The notes: generated from the letters alone by a model not told the origin. Shown: positions 34,054 through 50,411, counted from the stretch's first letter. The stretch is 50,582 bases of DNA from Prevotella sp. (GCA_024690505.1 JAILPA010000016.1:1-50582), one strand, 5' to 3'. Made by a program: numbers and translations.

Positions 34054-36675
34054 ATGAAAAAGTCATCATTCCTATCACTCGCCCTGGCCTGTCTGGCTAA
34101 CCTTTCGGCTTCGGCACAGACACAGCCCTACCAGAACCCCAGCCTGAGTGCACGCGAACGGGCCATCGACCTCTGCTCGCGACTCACACTCGACGAGAAG
34201 GCCATGCTGATGCTCGACGAGAGCCCCGCCATCCCACGCCTGGGAATAAAGAAATTCTTCTGGTGGAGCGAAGCCCTTCACGGTGCTGCCAACCAAGGCA
34301 ACGTCACCGTGTTCCCCGAGCCCGTGGCCATGGCAGCATCGTTCAATCCCGACCTGCTCTATAAGTGCTTCGACGTGGCATCGACCGAGTTCCGCGCCCA
34401 GTACAACGAGCGTATGCAGCGGGGCAGCGGCGAGGACGAGAAGTTCCACAGCCTATCAGTGTGGACACCGAACGTGAACATCTTCCGCGACCCGCGATGG
34501 GGCAGAGGACAAGAGACCTACGGCGAAGACCCCTACCTGACATCGGTCATGGGAACGCAAGTGGTGCGCGGACTGCAGGGGCCCGAGGACGCGAAGTACC
34601 GCAAGCTGTGGGCATGTGCCAAGCACTATGCCGTGCACAGCGGCCCTGAGTACACACGCCACTCGGCCAACCTCACCAACGTTTCGCCACGCGACATGTG
34701 GGAGACCTACATGCCGGCCTTCAAGACTCTGGTGCAGGATGCTAAGGTGCGCGAGGTGATGTGTGCCTACCAGCGGCTCGACGATGACCCTTGCTGCGGC
34801 TCCCAGCGACTGCTGCAGACCATCCTGCGCGACGAATGGGGCTTTGAGTACCTGGTGGTGAGCGACTGCGGCGCCGTCAGCGATTTCTACGAGTCGCACA
34901 AGTCATCATCGGATGCCACACACGCCTCGGCCAAGGCCACCATCGCCGGCACCGACGTGGAGTGTGGCTATGGCTATGCATACCGCAGCATTCCCGAGGC
35001 CGTGAAACGGGGCTTCATCACCGAACAGGAAGTGGACAAGCACGTCGTACGACTGCTGGAAGGACGATTCGACCTGGGCGAGATGGACGACCCAAGCCTA
35101 GTGGAGTGGTCGAAAATTCCCTACTCGGCTATGTCGACCAAAGCGTCAGCCAACCTTTCGCTGGAGATGGCCCGCCAGACCATCGTGCTGTTGAAGAACG
35201 GCAACATTGCCAACGCTGCCAAGGGCGGAGCCACAGAGCCAGTGCTACCCTTGCAGAAAGGCAAGGAGAAGATTGCCGTCATCGGCCCGAATGCCGACAA
35301 TACACCGATGATGTGGGGCAACTACAACGGTCAGCCCAACCACACGATTACTATCCTCGACGGTATCAAAGCAAAACAGCGGAAGCTGTTCTACGCCAAA
35401 GGCTGCGACCTGACCTACGACCGCGTGATGGAGTGCCTACTCGGCACGCAGTGCAGCTTCGAGGGCAAGAAGGGCATGAAGGGCACCTTCTGGAACAACC
35501 GCCGCATGGAGGGCAAGCCCGTCACCACACAATACTACACGCAGCCGTTGGCCGTTACCACCTTCGGAATGCACAACTTCGCACCGGGCGTACAGCTTGA
35601 GGACTTCTCGGCCAAGTACGAAACCGTCTTCACCCCCAAGGAGGCCGGCGAATACGTGGTGAACGTCGATGGCTGCGGACAGTTCGAGCTCTACATCGAC
35701 GGCGAGCGGAAGTTCCACCACCGCATCTGGCGCACCACGCCCAACCGCGTTGCCATCCAGGCCGAGGCCGGACGGAGCTATAATATAGAGGTACGCTTCT
35801 CGCACGTACATACTTACAATGCCGACCTGAAGATCAACGTGGCCAAGGAACTGCCCATCGACTACCAGCAGACCATCCGTCAGCTCGAGGGCATCGACAA
35901 GGTCATCTTCGTGGGTGGCATATCACCTGCCCTCGAGGGCGAGGAGATGCCCGTCGACATCGATGGTTTCAAGGGCGGCGACCGCACACACATCGAACTG
36001 CCGAAAGTGCAGCGCGAGTTCCTACGGGCCCTGAAGGCTGCCGGCAAGACCGTCATCTTCGTCTGCTGCTCTGGCTCGTGCATCGCCCTGCAGCCCGAGA
36101 TGGAGACCTGCGACGCCATCGTACAGGCCTGGTATGCTGGACAGGAGGGCGGCACCGCCGTGGCCGACGTGCTCTTCGGCGATGTGAACCCCAGCGGCAA
36201 GCTGCCAGTCACGTTCTACAAAACCAGCAGCCAGCTGCCCGACTACGAGGACTACTCGATGAAGGGCCGCACCTACCGCTACTTCAACGACGCGCTGTTC
36301 CCCTTCGGCTATGGCCTGAGCTACACCACCTTCGAGACGAGAAACGAGCGGGTGGAAATGAAGAACGACGGGAGCGGCACCGTGACGGTGGACGTGGCCA
36401 ATACGGGCCGGCGCGACGGCTCTGAGGTGGTGCAGGTATATATCCGCGACCTGCAGGATGCCGACGGGCCACTGAAGTCGCTCCGCGCTTTCCAGCGCAT
36501 CAGCGTAAAGGCCGGTCAGACGGCTACCGCCACACTGCAGCTCACACGGAAGAGCTTCGAGTTCTGGGATTCCGCCACGAACACCATGCGCGTGAAGCCG
36601 GGACAGTATGAAATACTCGTGGGCACCAGCTCGGACAACAAAGACCTGAAGAAACAAACAATAACGATACAATAA
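34054..36675 (+). CDS. GH3 beta-xylosidase with PA14 insert
   Basis: 873 residues with a signal peptide (about 1-22). The GH3 barrel shows RLGIKKFFWWSEALHG, NIFRDPRWGRGQETYGEDP and KHYAVHSGPEYTRH; the nucleophile is Asp271 in VVSDCGAVSDF. The second domain (about 375 onward) is interrupted by a PA14 domain (about 467-598), and a fibronectin-III-like domain ends the protein (ITVRVKP-type RVKPGQYEILVG). The closest known relatives by architecture are the Xyl3 beta-xylosidases of Prevotella ruminicola, which release xylose from xylo-oligosaccharides. It is a close paralogue of the gene at 45639. The next gene starts 4 bases after its stop. Confidence 0.92.
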   Translation: MKKSSFLSLALACLANLSASAQTQPYQNPSLSARERAIDLCSRLTLDEKAMLMLDESPAIPRLGIKKFFWWSEALHGAANQGNVTVFPEPVAMAASFNPDLLYKCFDVASTEFRAQYNERMQRGSGEDEKFHSLSVWTPNVNIFRDPRWGRGQETYGEDPYLTSVMGTQVVRGLQGPEDAKYRKLWACAKHYAVHSGPEYTRHSANLTNVSPRDMWETYMPAFKTLVQDAKVREVMCAYQRLDDDPCCGSQRLLQTILRDEWGFEYLVVSDCGAVSDFYESHKSSSDATHASAKATIAGTDVECGYGYAYRSIPEAVKRGFITEQEVDKHVVRLLEGRFDLGEMDDPSLVEWSKIPYSAMSTKASANLSLEMARQTIVLLKNGNIANAAKGGATEPVLPLQKGKEKIAVIGPNADNTPMMWGNYNGQPNHTITILDGIKAKQRKLFYAKGCDLTYDRVMECLLGTQCSFEGKKGMKGTFWNNRRMEGKPVTTQYYTQPLAVTTFGMHNFAPGVQLEDFSAKYETVFTPKEAGEYVVNVDGCGQFELYIDGERKFHHRIWRTTPNRVAIQAEAGRSYNIEVRFSHVHTYNADLKINVAKELPIDYQQTIRQLEGIDKVIFVGGISPALEGEEMPVDIDGFKGGDRTHIELPKVQREFLRALKAAGKTVIFVCCSGSCIALQPEMETCDAIVQAWYAGQEGGTAVADVLFGDVNPSGKLPVTFYKTSSQLPDYEDYSMKGRTYRYFNDALFPFGYGLSYTTFETRNERVEMKNDGSGTVTVDVANTGRRDGSEVVQVYIRDLQDADGPLKSLRAFQRISVKAGQTATATLQLTRKSFEFWDSATNTMRVKPGQYEILVGTSSDNKDLKKQTITIQ

Positions 36676-36679
36676 AACC

Positions 36680-38887
36680 ATGAAGAAACTCTTTTTATCT
36701 CTTTCGCTGCTAGCTGGCATAACTGCCACAGCGCAGAACCCCTTTGTTCAGACGTGGTGCACCAGCGACCCCGCGCCTATGGTGCACAACGGGCGAATGT
36801 ATGTATATACTGGCCACGACGAGGACGGCGCCGACTTCTTCTGGATGCAGGAGTGGCGTGTCTACTCCTCAGAGGACATGGTGAACTGGACCGACCACGG
36901 CTCACCGCTGGCACTCGAGAGCTTCTCGTGGGCCGACGACCGGGCGTGGGCCAGCCAGACCGTAGAGCGCAACGGCAAGTTCTACTGGTACATCTGCGCC
37001 CACTCACGCATCTCCAAGGGCATGGCCATCGGCGTGGCGGTGAGCGATTCGCCCACCGGCCCATTCAAGGATGCCATTGGCAAGCCACTCTTCGAGAACG
37101 GATCGTGGGATCACATCGACCCCACCGTGTTCATCGACGACGATGGCCAGGCTTGGATTATGTGGGGAAACCCCCGCGTGTACTACGCCAAGCTGAACGA
37201 GGACATGATCTCTTTCAACGGTGAGGTGAAGAACCTCGATATGACCGAGGAAGCCTTTGGTTCGCCCTCGATGGACAAGCGAGAGAAAGGCAAGAAATAC
37301 AAGGACTCTTATGTGGAAGGCCCGTGGCTCACGAAGCGTGTCGGCAAGTATCAGCTGCTCTACGCCGCCGGGGGAGTGCCCGAGCATATCAGCTACAGCA
37401 CCGCCTCATCGCCTACAGGCCCCTGGACATACGCCGGCGAGATCATGCCGCTCAGCGACACCAAGTCGTTCACCAACCACTGCGGCGTGGCCGACTACAA
37501 GGGCCACAGCTACTTCTTCTACCACACTGGCAAACTGCCCGGAGGAGGTGGTTTCGGCCGGAGCGTGGCCGTGGAGGAGTTCCAGTACAACGCTGACGGC
37601 TCCTTCCCCACCATCATGCCGACCGATGAGGGCGTGAAGCCCATTGCCAACTTCAATCCCTACCAGAAGGTGGAGGCCGAGACGATGGCCTTCTCCAAGG
37701 GCGTGAAGACTGAGCAGAACGATGAGATAGGCGTCTACGTGAGCGACATCCACAACGGTGACTATATCAAACTGCAGAACGTTTGCTTTGACGGCAACGT
37801 CACCCAACAGTTCACGGCCCACGTGGCCAGCGGACTACGCGGCGGATACATTGAAGTGCGCATCGACAGCCTTGGAGGCAAGCTCCTTGGCACGCTCGAA
37901 GTGCCTGGCACGGGCGGTTGGGAGAAGTGGCAGACACTGACTGCCAACCTCACCGAGCGGGCCACGGGCACCCACGACCTTTACTTCGCCTTCAAGGGCC
38001 GTAAGGGTCCGAAGCTCTTCAACTTCGACTGGTGGCAGATTCATGGATTGCCTATGCGTGAGGTGGAAAACGGCGGGCAGGGCCCCTACAAGGCCATTAT
38101 GAAGGAAGAGGCCACGCTCCTCGCCCACACCGTGTTTGTGCCGCAAGACCTCTCGAAGTTCAGCAAGAAGAACCCGCTGCCCGTGCTGGTATGGGGCAAC
38201 GGAGCCTGCACCAACTCGCCCTGGGAGCACTACAAGTTCCTCAACGAGATTGCCTCGCACGGCTATCTGGTGCTGGCCACTGGCTACATTCCCATGGAGG
38301 AGAAGCCATACCGCGGCCCCATGTCGACCACCGAGCAGCAAATAGAGAGCATCGACTGGGCCATCGCTCAGAACAGCGACAAATCGTCACCTTATTATAA
38401 TAAGATAGACGTGAAGAACATCTGCGTGGCTGGCATGTCGTGCGGTGGATTGCAGACGCTCTACAACTGCGCCGACCCACGCATCAAGACCCTGATGATA
38501 TGCAACAGCGGCCTCTTCAAACAGACTAACCGTGCACAGGCCGTGGGCGGAATGCCCATGCCCGACAAGTCGAAGCTGAAGGACATCCACACCAGCATCA
38601 TCTACATTCTGGGCGGCAAGGAAGATATTGCCTACGAAAACGGCATGGACGACTTCCACCAGATTAGCCACGTGCCCTGCTGCGCCACAAACTATCCCGT
38701 GGGCCACGGCGGCACCTACCGTCAGCCCCACGGCGGCGAGTTCACGGTGGTGGCCCTGAACTGGCTGAACTGGCAGCTGAAGCGCGACAAGCAGGCTGCC
38801 CGCATGTTCAAGGGTAACGACTGCGAGCTGTCGAAGCGGCAGGGATGGACTATCGAGAAGAACGCCCTGTTTGACAAGCTGAAGTAA
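36680..38887 (+). CDS. GH43-CBM6-esterase fusion
   Basis: 735 residues, signal peptide 1-18. Residues about 22-315 form a GH43 five-bladed propeller with the expected acids: Asp30 in SDPAPMV, Asp147 in HIDPTVF and Glu213 in YVEGPW. A CBM6-like module follows (about 325-460; VEAETMAFSKG, FNFDWWQIHG). The C-terminal 260 residues are an alpha/beta hydrolase with an oxyanion-type VLVWGNGAC, Ser587 in GMSCGG and a late His near GHGGTY, resembling dienelactone-hydrolase/PETase-like esterases and not CE1 or CE6. One polypeptide would thus remove arabinose or xylose and an ester group. The esterase substrate is unknown. The gene is tightly linked to the GH3 upstream. Confidence 0.85.
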   Translation: MKKLFLSLSLLAGITATAQNPFVQTWCTSDPAPMVHNGRMYVYTGHDEDGADFFWMQEWRVYSSEDMVNWTDHGSPLALESFSWADDRAWASQTVERNGKFYWYICAHSRISKGMAIGVAVSDSPTGPFKDAIGKPLFENGSWDHIDPTVFIDDDGQAWIMWGNPRVYYAKLNEDMISFNGEVKNLDMTEEAFGSPSMDKREKGKKYKDSYVEGPWLTKRVGKYQLLYAAGGVPEHISYSTASSPTGPWTYAGEIMPLSDTKSFTNHCGVADYKGHSYFFYHTGKLPGGGGFGRSVAVEEFQYNADGSFPTIMPTDEGVKPIANFNPYQKVEAETMAFSKGVKTEQNDEIGVYVSDIHNGDYIKLQNVCFDGNVTQQFTAHVASGLRGGYIEVRIDSLGGKLLGTLEVPGTGGWEKWQTLTANLTERATGTHDLYFAFKGRKGPKLFNFDWWQIHGLPMREVENGGQGPYKAIMKEEATLLAHTVFVPQDLSKFSKKNPLPVLVWGNGACTNSPWEHYKFLNEIASHGYLVLATGYIPMEEKPYRGPMSTTEQQIESIDWAIAQNSDKSSPYYNKIDVKNICVAGMSCGGLQTLYNCADPRIKTLMICNSGLFKQTNRAQAVGGMPMPDKSKLKDIHTSIIYILGGKEDIAYENGMDDFHQISHVPCCATNYPVGHGGTYRQPHGGEFTVVALNWLNWQLKRDKQAARMFKGNDCELSKRQGWTIEKNALFDKLK

Positions 38888-38935
38888 AGAATAATTACCT
38901 CACGCCGACGCCCGCAGAAAAGGCCCGCAGAACAA

Positions 38936-39062
38936 TAGTTTCGGAAAAGCACCGCTTTAAGGGTGGAAAAGCTGCCCTTTGACCCTCTCAAAGCTGTCCT
39001 TTGCGTAGCGAAAAGCAACGCGCCATTTTCAGCCGCGCAGCGCGTGTAAAGAAAAATCACAA
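38936..39062 (+). repeat. Dispersed hairpin element, degenerate copy C
   Basis: Shares GGAAAAGCACCGCTTTaAGG and the following GTGGAAAAG, a CAAAGCTGTCCTTT block, and the right-end GTGTAAAGAAAAATCAC with copies A and B. The middle is diverged and shortened. Confidence 0.7.
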
Positions 39063-39098
39063 CCAAGCAACCCCCGAAAACAATAAAAACGGAAACAC

Positions 39099-40619
39099 AT
39101 GAGAAGTTACATCCTCCCCTTCGTCCTCTATGCAGCAATAGTATCGCAGCCCGCTAACGCCCAGCGGCAGGACCACAAAGACCCCATGCCCGACCTGAAC
39201 CAGGTGAACATGCCGCTCTTCCAGACCAAATACACCGCCGACCCAGCACCCTTGGTGGTGGGCGACACGTTGTTCCTCTATACGTCGCACGATGCCTCGC
39301 CCGAAGACATACCCGATGCCAACGAGAAGAACTCCGCCGGCTTCTTCATGTACGACTGGCTGCTGTGGAGCACCACCGACATGGCCAACTGGACTGAGCA
39401 CGGCGCCGTGGCATCGCTGAAGGAGTTCACATGGCGCAGCCGCGAGAACGGTGCCTGGGCTATCCAGACCGTGGAGCGCGACGGCAAATACTACCTCTAT
39501 GCACCCCTCCACGGCCACGGCATTGGCGTCCTGATGGCCGACTCCCCCTACGGGCCCTTCCGCGACCCGCTGGGCAAGCCGCTGGTATGGCAGAGAGAAC
39601 ACTGGGACGACATCGACCCCAGCGTCTTCACCGACGACGACGGCCAGGCCTACATGTACTGGGGCAACCCCCATGTCTATTGCATCAAGCTGAACAAGGA
39701 CATGATCTCCACCGAGGGCGACATTTTCGTGCTCAATCCGCAGGACGGCGTGATGCGTCCCGTCAAGGAGGAAGGTGCCAAGATCAACCTCAGAGTGCCC
39801 AACGAACAGAAAGCCGACTGGGCAGTGAAGCACTATCAGGAAGGTCCATGGTTCTACAAGCGCAACGGGCACTACTACCTGGGCTATGCCACCACCTGCT
39901 GCCCCGAGGCACTGGGCTATGCCATGAGCGACAAGCCCATGGGCCCGTGGACATGGAAGAACTACATCCAGCGACCCACCAACCGCGACCGCGGCAATCA
40001 TCCTGGCATCTGCGACTTCAAGGGCCGCAGCTACGTCTTCGGTCAGGACTACGACCTGATGCACCTCGACACTTACATTCACCACGAGCGTCGCAGCGTC
40101 AGTGGCAGTGAGATCGTCTATCTGGAGGACGGCACTATACCCGAGATACCCTACTGGCTCGACCAGAAACCCATGCAGCAGCTGCATTGGCTCAACCCCT
40201 ACCAGCGCGTGGAGGCTGAGACCATGGCCTGGGGCCGTGGGCTGAAGAGTGCCAAGATGGGCATCCCCAACACTGGTGTGGTGAAGGACATGCCTGAGTC
40301 GACTGGCAAACGTAACATGTATATCTTCGACATCAACGACGGCGAGTACATCCGCCTGCGTGGTGTCGACTTCGGCGCTGGCGCCAAGCAGTTCAGCATC
40401 GCGGCAGCAGCCACGGGCAGCTGCAACGTCACCCTGCGCCTCGACTCCGAGAACGGCCCCGTCGTGGGCACTGCAAAGATTGCACCCACGGGCTCGGTCG
40501 AGGCCTACAAACTGTTCACCGCCAAGGTCAAAGGAGCCAACAGCGTGCACGACCTCTACCTCTGCTTCTCCAATGCCAGCGGCGACGTGCATCTGGACTA
40601 CTGGCTTTTCAAGAAATAA
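39099..40619 (+). CDS. GH43-CBM6 glycosidase
   Basis: 506 residues, signal peptide 1-21. The GH43 propeller (about 40-345) has Asp48 in TADPAPLV, Asp173 in DIDPSVF and Glu248 in YQEGPWF. A C-terminal CBM6-like module (about 365-506) shows VEAETMAWGRG and VHLDYWLF. Family members are arabinofuranosidases, beta-xylosidases or exo-oligoxylanases; the neighbourhood suggests arabinoxylan side chains or oligosaccharides. It shares the propeller-CBM6 layout with the gene upstream but lacks the esterase. A 211-bp gap with a repeat element separates it from that gene; the next gene follows after 52 bases. Confidence 0.9.
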   Translation: MRSYILPFVLYAAIVSQPANAQRQDHKDPMPDLNQVNMPLFQTKYTADPAPLVVGDTLFLYTSHDASPEDIPDANEKNSAGFFMYDWLLWSTTDMANWTEHGAVASLKEFTWRSRENGAWAIQTVERDGKYYLYAPLHGHGIGVLMADSPYGPFRDPLGKPLVWQREHWDDIDPSVFTDDDGQAYMYWGNPHVYCIKLNKDMISTEGDIFVLNPQDGVMRPVKEEGAKINLRVPNEQKADWAVKHYQEGPWFYKRNGHYYLGYATTCCPEALGYAMSDKPMGPWTWKNYIQRPTNRDRGNHPGICDFKGRSYVFGQDYDLMHLDTYIHHERRSVSGSEIVYLEDGTIPEIPYWLDQKPMQQLHWLNPYQRVEAETMAWGRGLKSAKMGIPNTGVVKDMPESTGKRNMYIFDINDGEYIRLRGVDFGAGAKQFSIAAAATGSCNVTLRLDSENGPVVGTAKIAPTGSVEAYKLFTAKVKGANSVHDLYLCFSNASGDVHLDYWLFKK

Positions 40620-40671
40620 TCCTTAAACTACTGATTTGTCAAGAGATAAAGCCCACATTAACACCCCTTTG

Positions 40672-43203
40672 ATGAGACAAGTAATATTATTTGCAACCCT
40701 AATCACCGCCTTGTCGGCTACGTCCCAGACCGAGACCATTGACATCAGCGGCAACAACACATCGAGCAGCTATGTCAGCTACGACAAATCCATCTCGCTG
40801 ACCACAGGCAAGACCGTGGAGGTGAAGATGGCCCGCTATTGCTATTTCTCATCCACCATCAACGGCAGCGGCACGCTGAACCTCTATGCCGGCGGCGAAC
40901 GCTGCTACTTAGGCACCGAGAAAGGCAAGGCCTGGCCTAACTGGACGACCTTCACCGGGCCTGTTCACATCTATCCTTTCAAAGAGAATGCCCCGTCAGC
41001 TGGATTCTTCGGCGTGGTGCTGGCCCATGGTGGCAAGTCATCCACGGCTGAGAATGCCCTCGACGACGCCAAGTCGGGCAAGGTGAACCCGTCGATGGCC
41101 AACAACCGTGTGACGCTCCATGCCGGTGCCACCATCTGTTGCGAGGCCAACACTTCGGGTGCCGGTTTCCGCATTGGCCACCTCGACACCGAGGCCGGCT
41201 CTACACTGCAAGGCTACATGAAGAACGGCCGTGCCGCCTACTTCCTGCTGGGCAACCTTAACACCAACTTCACACTGGCGGGAACCATCAAGCCCTCCGA
41301 CTACCGCGACGACACAGCTCTTGGCATCGTGAAGGAAGGCCGCGGAACACTCACCATCACTGGCAACGACAACTACCTGAGCGGTGCCCTGCGCGTGCTG
41401 GCAGGACGTGTGCTGGTAAACAACGACCGTGCCGAGGCCGAGAGCAAGAAGCTGCGCGGCGCACTGGGTGCACGTCCGTCCGAGGGCGAGGCCATTGCCT
41501 ACGTCTTCACTGGCGGCATCCTTGGCGGAACAGGCAGCATTGCCGGCACCGTCGACAACTACGGCACCATAGAGCCGGGCACAGCCGACACTCCTGGCAC
41601 ACTGACCCTTCAGAACTATGCCGCCGCGAAGAACGCCAACTTACAGCTGCACCCTGCTTCGGTGGTGCACTTCAAGGTCGCCTCTGCCGATAGCCATGAC
41701 CTGCTGTCAGTTGCCGGCACCCTGAAGTTCTCCGACATGACAGAAGACTTCGCCACGAGCACCGACGCCCCCCTCATTGAGCTGTCCATGCCCGAGGATT
41801 CCCCCCTCGAGGTGGGCGCCGAGCTGCCCCTCATCACCGCCAAGGCTAAGAGCGGCGACTGGCAGTTCCAGTTGAAGAAGCCTGCTCATGGCACCTGGAC
41901 GCTCGACGAGCGCACCGACGACGGGCAGTACCAGCTGGTGCTGCGCTATGTCTCGCCGAACGACCCTGACAATCCTGACAACCCCGACAATCCCGACAAT
42001 CCCGACAACCCCGTCTCGACGCTTGGTGCCTTCTATGACGACGGCATCGACGACGCCACCGACACCCACACCCTGCGCTACTATGCCCAGAAGAACAACA
42101 AGCACATCGGCGTGGCACTGTGCACCTACAAAGGCCTGGAGAGCGACCGCAACGAGAGCGGACGCCAGTTCGACATGATGGTGTGCGAGAACGAGATGAA
42201 GATGGATGCCATCCAGCCGTCGCAGGGACAGTTCTCCTTCGGCAGTGCCGACCAGCTGGTCAGCTTCGCCCAGCAGAACGGCATGACCGTTCGCGGCCAC
42301 TGCCTTGTGTGGCACCAGCAGCAGCCTGCCTGGCTGAGCAGCGACGGCAAGAAGAACGACAAGAACTGGAGCCGCGCTGAGGCCCTGCAGCTGATGAACG
42401 CCCACATCACCGCCGTCTTGCAGCACTACAAGGGCAAGGTGAGCGAGTGGGACGTGGTGAACGAATGCCTCGACGACGACCAGAGCATCATACGCACCAA
42501 CCCTGAGGGCTACACCCTGCGGCAGACGGTGTGGCAGCGGGCCATCGGCGATGACTACATCGACTCAGCCTTCGTCTATGCCCACCGGGCCGACCCCTCC
42601 ATCGGGCTCTACCTGAACGACTACGACGTGGAGCTGCAAGGCAAGGCCAAAGCCGTGGCCTTCCGCAATCTGGTGAAGCACCTGCGCCAGCGCAACATCC
42701 CTATCGACGGCGTGGGCCTGCAGTGCCACTTCTCCGTGGGCGATGCCGACTCGGCCAAGCTCGACCAGACCATCCGCCGCTTCGCAGACGACGGTCTGAA
42801 GTGTGTCATCACCGAGCTCGACATGGGCATCCCCTCCACCTCCGCCAAGGATCTGGAAGAGCAGGCCCGCCAGTACCGCATCATCACCGACATCGTGCTC
42901 AACAACGACAACTGCCCCTACATGATCGTCTGGGGCATCAAGGACAACGACTCGTGGCGCTCGGCCTCCAATCCACTGCTCTACACCAGCGGTCTGCAGC
43001 GCAAGCCCGCATGGTATGCCGTGCGCTCGGCCCTTCGCCACCGCACCCTCGCTGCTGACCCCGCGGCCGTTCCCTCCGTTACCAGCAGCGCTGCGACGCC
43101 CACCCCCACAGCCATCTTCGACCTCAGCGGCCGGCGCCTTCAGGACGGCACCCTGCGCCCCGGACTCTATATCAAGAACGGAAAGAAAACCATTGTCAAA
43201 TAA
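40672..43203 (+). CDS. GH10 endoxylanase with autotransporter-like beta-solenoid N-terminus
   Basis: 843 residues from ATG 40672 (signal about 1-19); the in-frame TTG at 40636 would spoil the signal and is rejected. Residues about 20-425 are repetitive and glycine/threonine-rich and resemble passenger beta-helix repeats of autotransporters (GRGTLTITGNDNYLSGALRVLAG, GGILGGTGSIAG, YGTIEPG). A linker of DPDN repeats (431-447) leads to a GH10 barrel (about 450-790) with acid/base Glu598 in WDVVNE and nucleophile Glu715 in VITELDMG. The last 40 residues (IFDLSGRRLQDG, LRPGLYIKNGKKTIVK) are a typical C-terminal sorting domain. The enzyme should cleave the xylan backbone at the cell surface. Confidence 0.87.
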   Translation: MRQVILFATLITALSATSQTETIDISGNNTSSSYVSYDKSISLTTGKTVEVKMARYCYFSSTINGSGTLNLYAGGERCYLGTEKGKAWPNWTTFTGPVHIYPFKENAPSAGFFGVVLAHGGKSSTAENALDDAKSGKVNPSMANNRVTLHAGATICCEANTSGAGFRIGHLDTEAGSTLQGYMKNGRAAYFLLGNLNTNFTLAGTIKPSDYRDDTALGIVKEGRGTLTITGNDNYLSGALRVLAGRVLVNNDRAEAESKKLRGALGARPSEGEAIAYVFTGGILGGTGSIAGTVDNYGTIEPGTADTPGTLTLQNYAAAKNANLQLHPASVVHFKVASADSHDLLSVAGTLKFSDMTEDFATSTDAPLIELSMPEDSPLEVGAELPLITAKAKSGDWQFQLKKPAHGTWTLDERTDDGQYQLVLRYVSPNDPDNPDNPDNPDNPDNPVSTLGAFYDDGIDDATDTHTLRYYAQKNNKHIGVALCTYKGLESDRNESGRQFDMMVCENEMKMDAIQPSQGQFSFGSADQLVSFAQQNGMTVRGHCLVWHQQQPAWLSSDGKKNDKNWSRAEALQLMNAHITAVLQHYKGKVSEWDVVNECLDDDQSIIRTNPEGYTLRQTVWQRAIGDDYIDSAFVYAHRADPSIGLYLNDYDVELQGKAKAVAFRNLVKHLRQRNIPIDGVGLQCHFSVGDADSAKLDQTIRRFADDGLKCVITELDMGIPSTSAKDLEEQARQYRIITDIVLNNDNCPYMIVWGIKDNDSWRSASNPLLYTSGLQRKPAWYAVRSALRHRTLAADPAAVPSVTSSAATPTPTAIFDLSGRRLQDGTLRPGLYIKNGKKTIVK
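41962..42012 (+). repeat. In-frame 9-bp repeats encoding a DPDN/DNP linker
   Basis: Units of the type GACAATCCC, repeated about five times, encode the Asp-Pro-Asn linker joining the solenoid to the GH10 domain. Confidence 0.85.
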
Positions 43204-45399
<2,196 letters not shown>

Positions 45400-45419
45400 A
45401 CTACACAAGCACCCAAAAG

Positions 45420-45456
45420 GCGCCTCCGACCTCCAAGGTCGGAGGTGCTTTTACCA
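45420..45456 (+). terminator. Terminator-like hairpin after the xylanase-esterase gene
   Basis: Stem GCGCCTCCGACC / GGTCGGAGGTGC with a 5-nt loop, followed by TTTTACC. It would separate the transcript from the following GH3 gene at least in part. Confidence 0.75.
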
Positions 45457-45480
45457 TATTGACAGAAAGCAATAGAAGCC

Positions 45481-45579
45481 CTAGGAATTCTAGGAAATCT
45501 AGAAAATCTAGACATTCTAGAAAATCTAGGAAATCTAGGAAAACTAGGAAAACTAGAATCCCTAGAAACCCTAGAAAAG
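45481..45579 (+). repeat. Tandem array of eleven 9-bp CTAGRAAAT-type units
   Basis: Starts at CTAGGAATT and continues without a break in 9-bp register through CTAGGAAAT, CTAGAAAAT, CTAGACATT and similar units to CTAGAAAAG. It lies between the terminator hairpin and the second GH3 gene. Every unit begins with CTAG. Confidence 0.95.
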
Positions 45580-45638
45580 CAAGGCCCTATACTTTCTAGC
45601 AAAAGAAAAACCATTCATTACCAAATCACATTGTTTTT

Positions 45639-50251
<4,613 letters not shown>

Positions 50252-50266
50252 GGTTTTGAAAGATTG

Positions 50267-50345
50267 AAAAGTCTAAGGAACCAAGGAAAGAAGGAATTGC
50301 GTCAAAGGCGCAACAATTCCTAAAACCTTGGTTCCTTAGACTTTT
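50267..50345. terminator. Long hairpin, probable bidirectional terminator
   Basis: 20-bp perfect arms (AAAAGTCTAAGGAACCAAGG at 50267-50286 and its complement at 50326-50345) enclose an inner GGAATTG / CAATTCC stem. The A-rich 5' and T-rich 3' flanks allow termination on either strand. Confidence 0.8.
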
Positions 50346-50349
50346 TGTT

Positions 50350-50411
50350 GTCTACGGACTATGAGGACCATGGGACTATATTTGTCCTTGAAGTCCTTGG
50401 AGTCCGTAGAC
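50350..50411. repeat. Second inverted repeat
   Basis: 11-bp perfect arms GTCTACGGACT / AGTCCGTAGAC with a partly self-complementary 40-bp interior, directly after the first hairpin. Confidence 0.8.

Noticed and set aside
39057..40592. 511-codon open frame on the minus strand
   Set aside because: Antisense shadow of the GH43-CBM6 gene. The same applies to the large minus frames at 42565-44064 and 48230-50239.
40636..40671. TTG start for the solenoid-GH10 gene
   Set aside because: It adds polar residues before the signal peptide. ATG 40672 is directly followed by a clean signal sequence.
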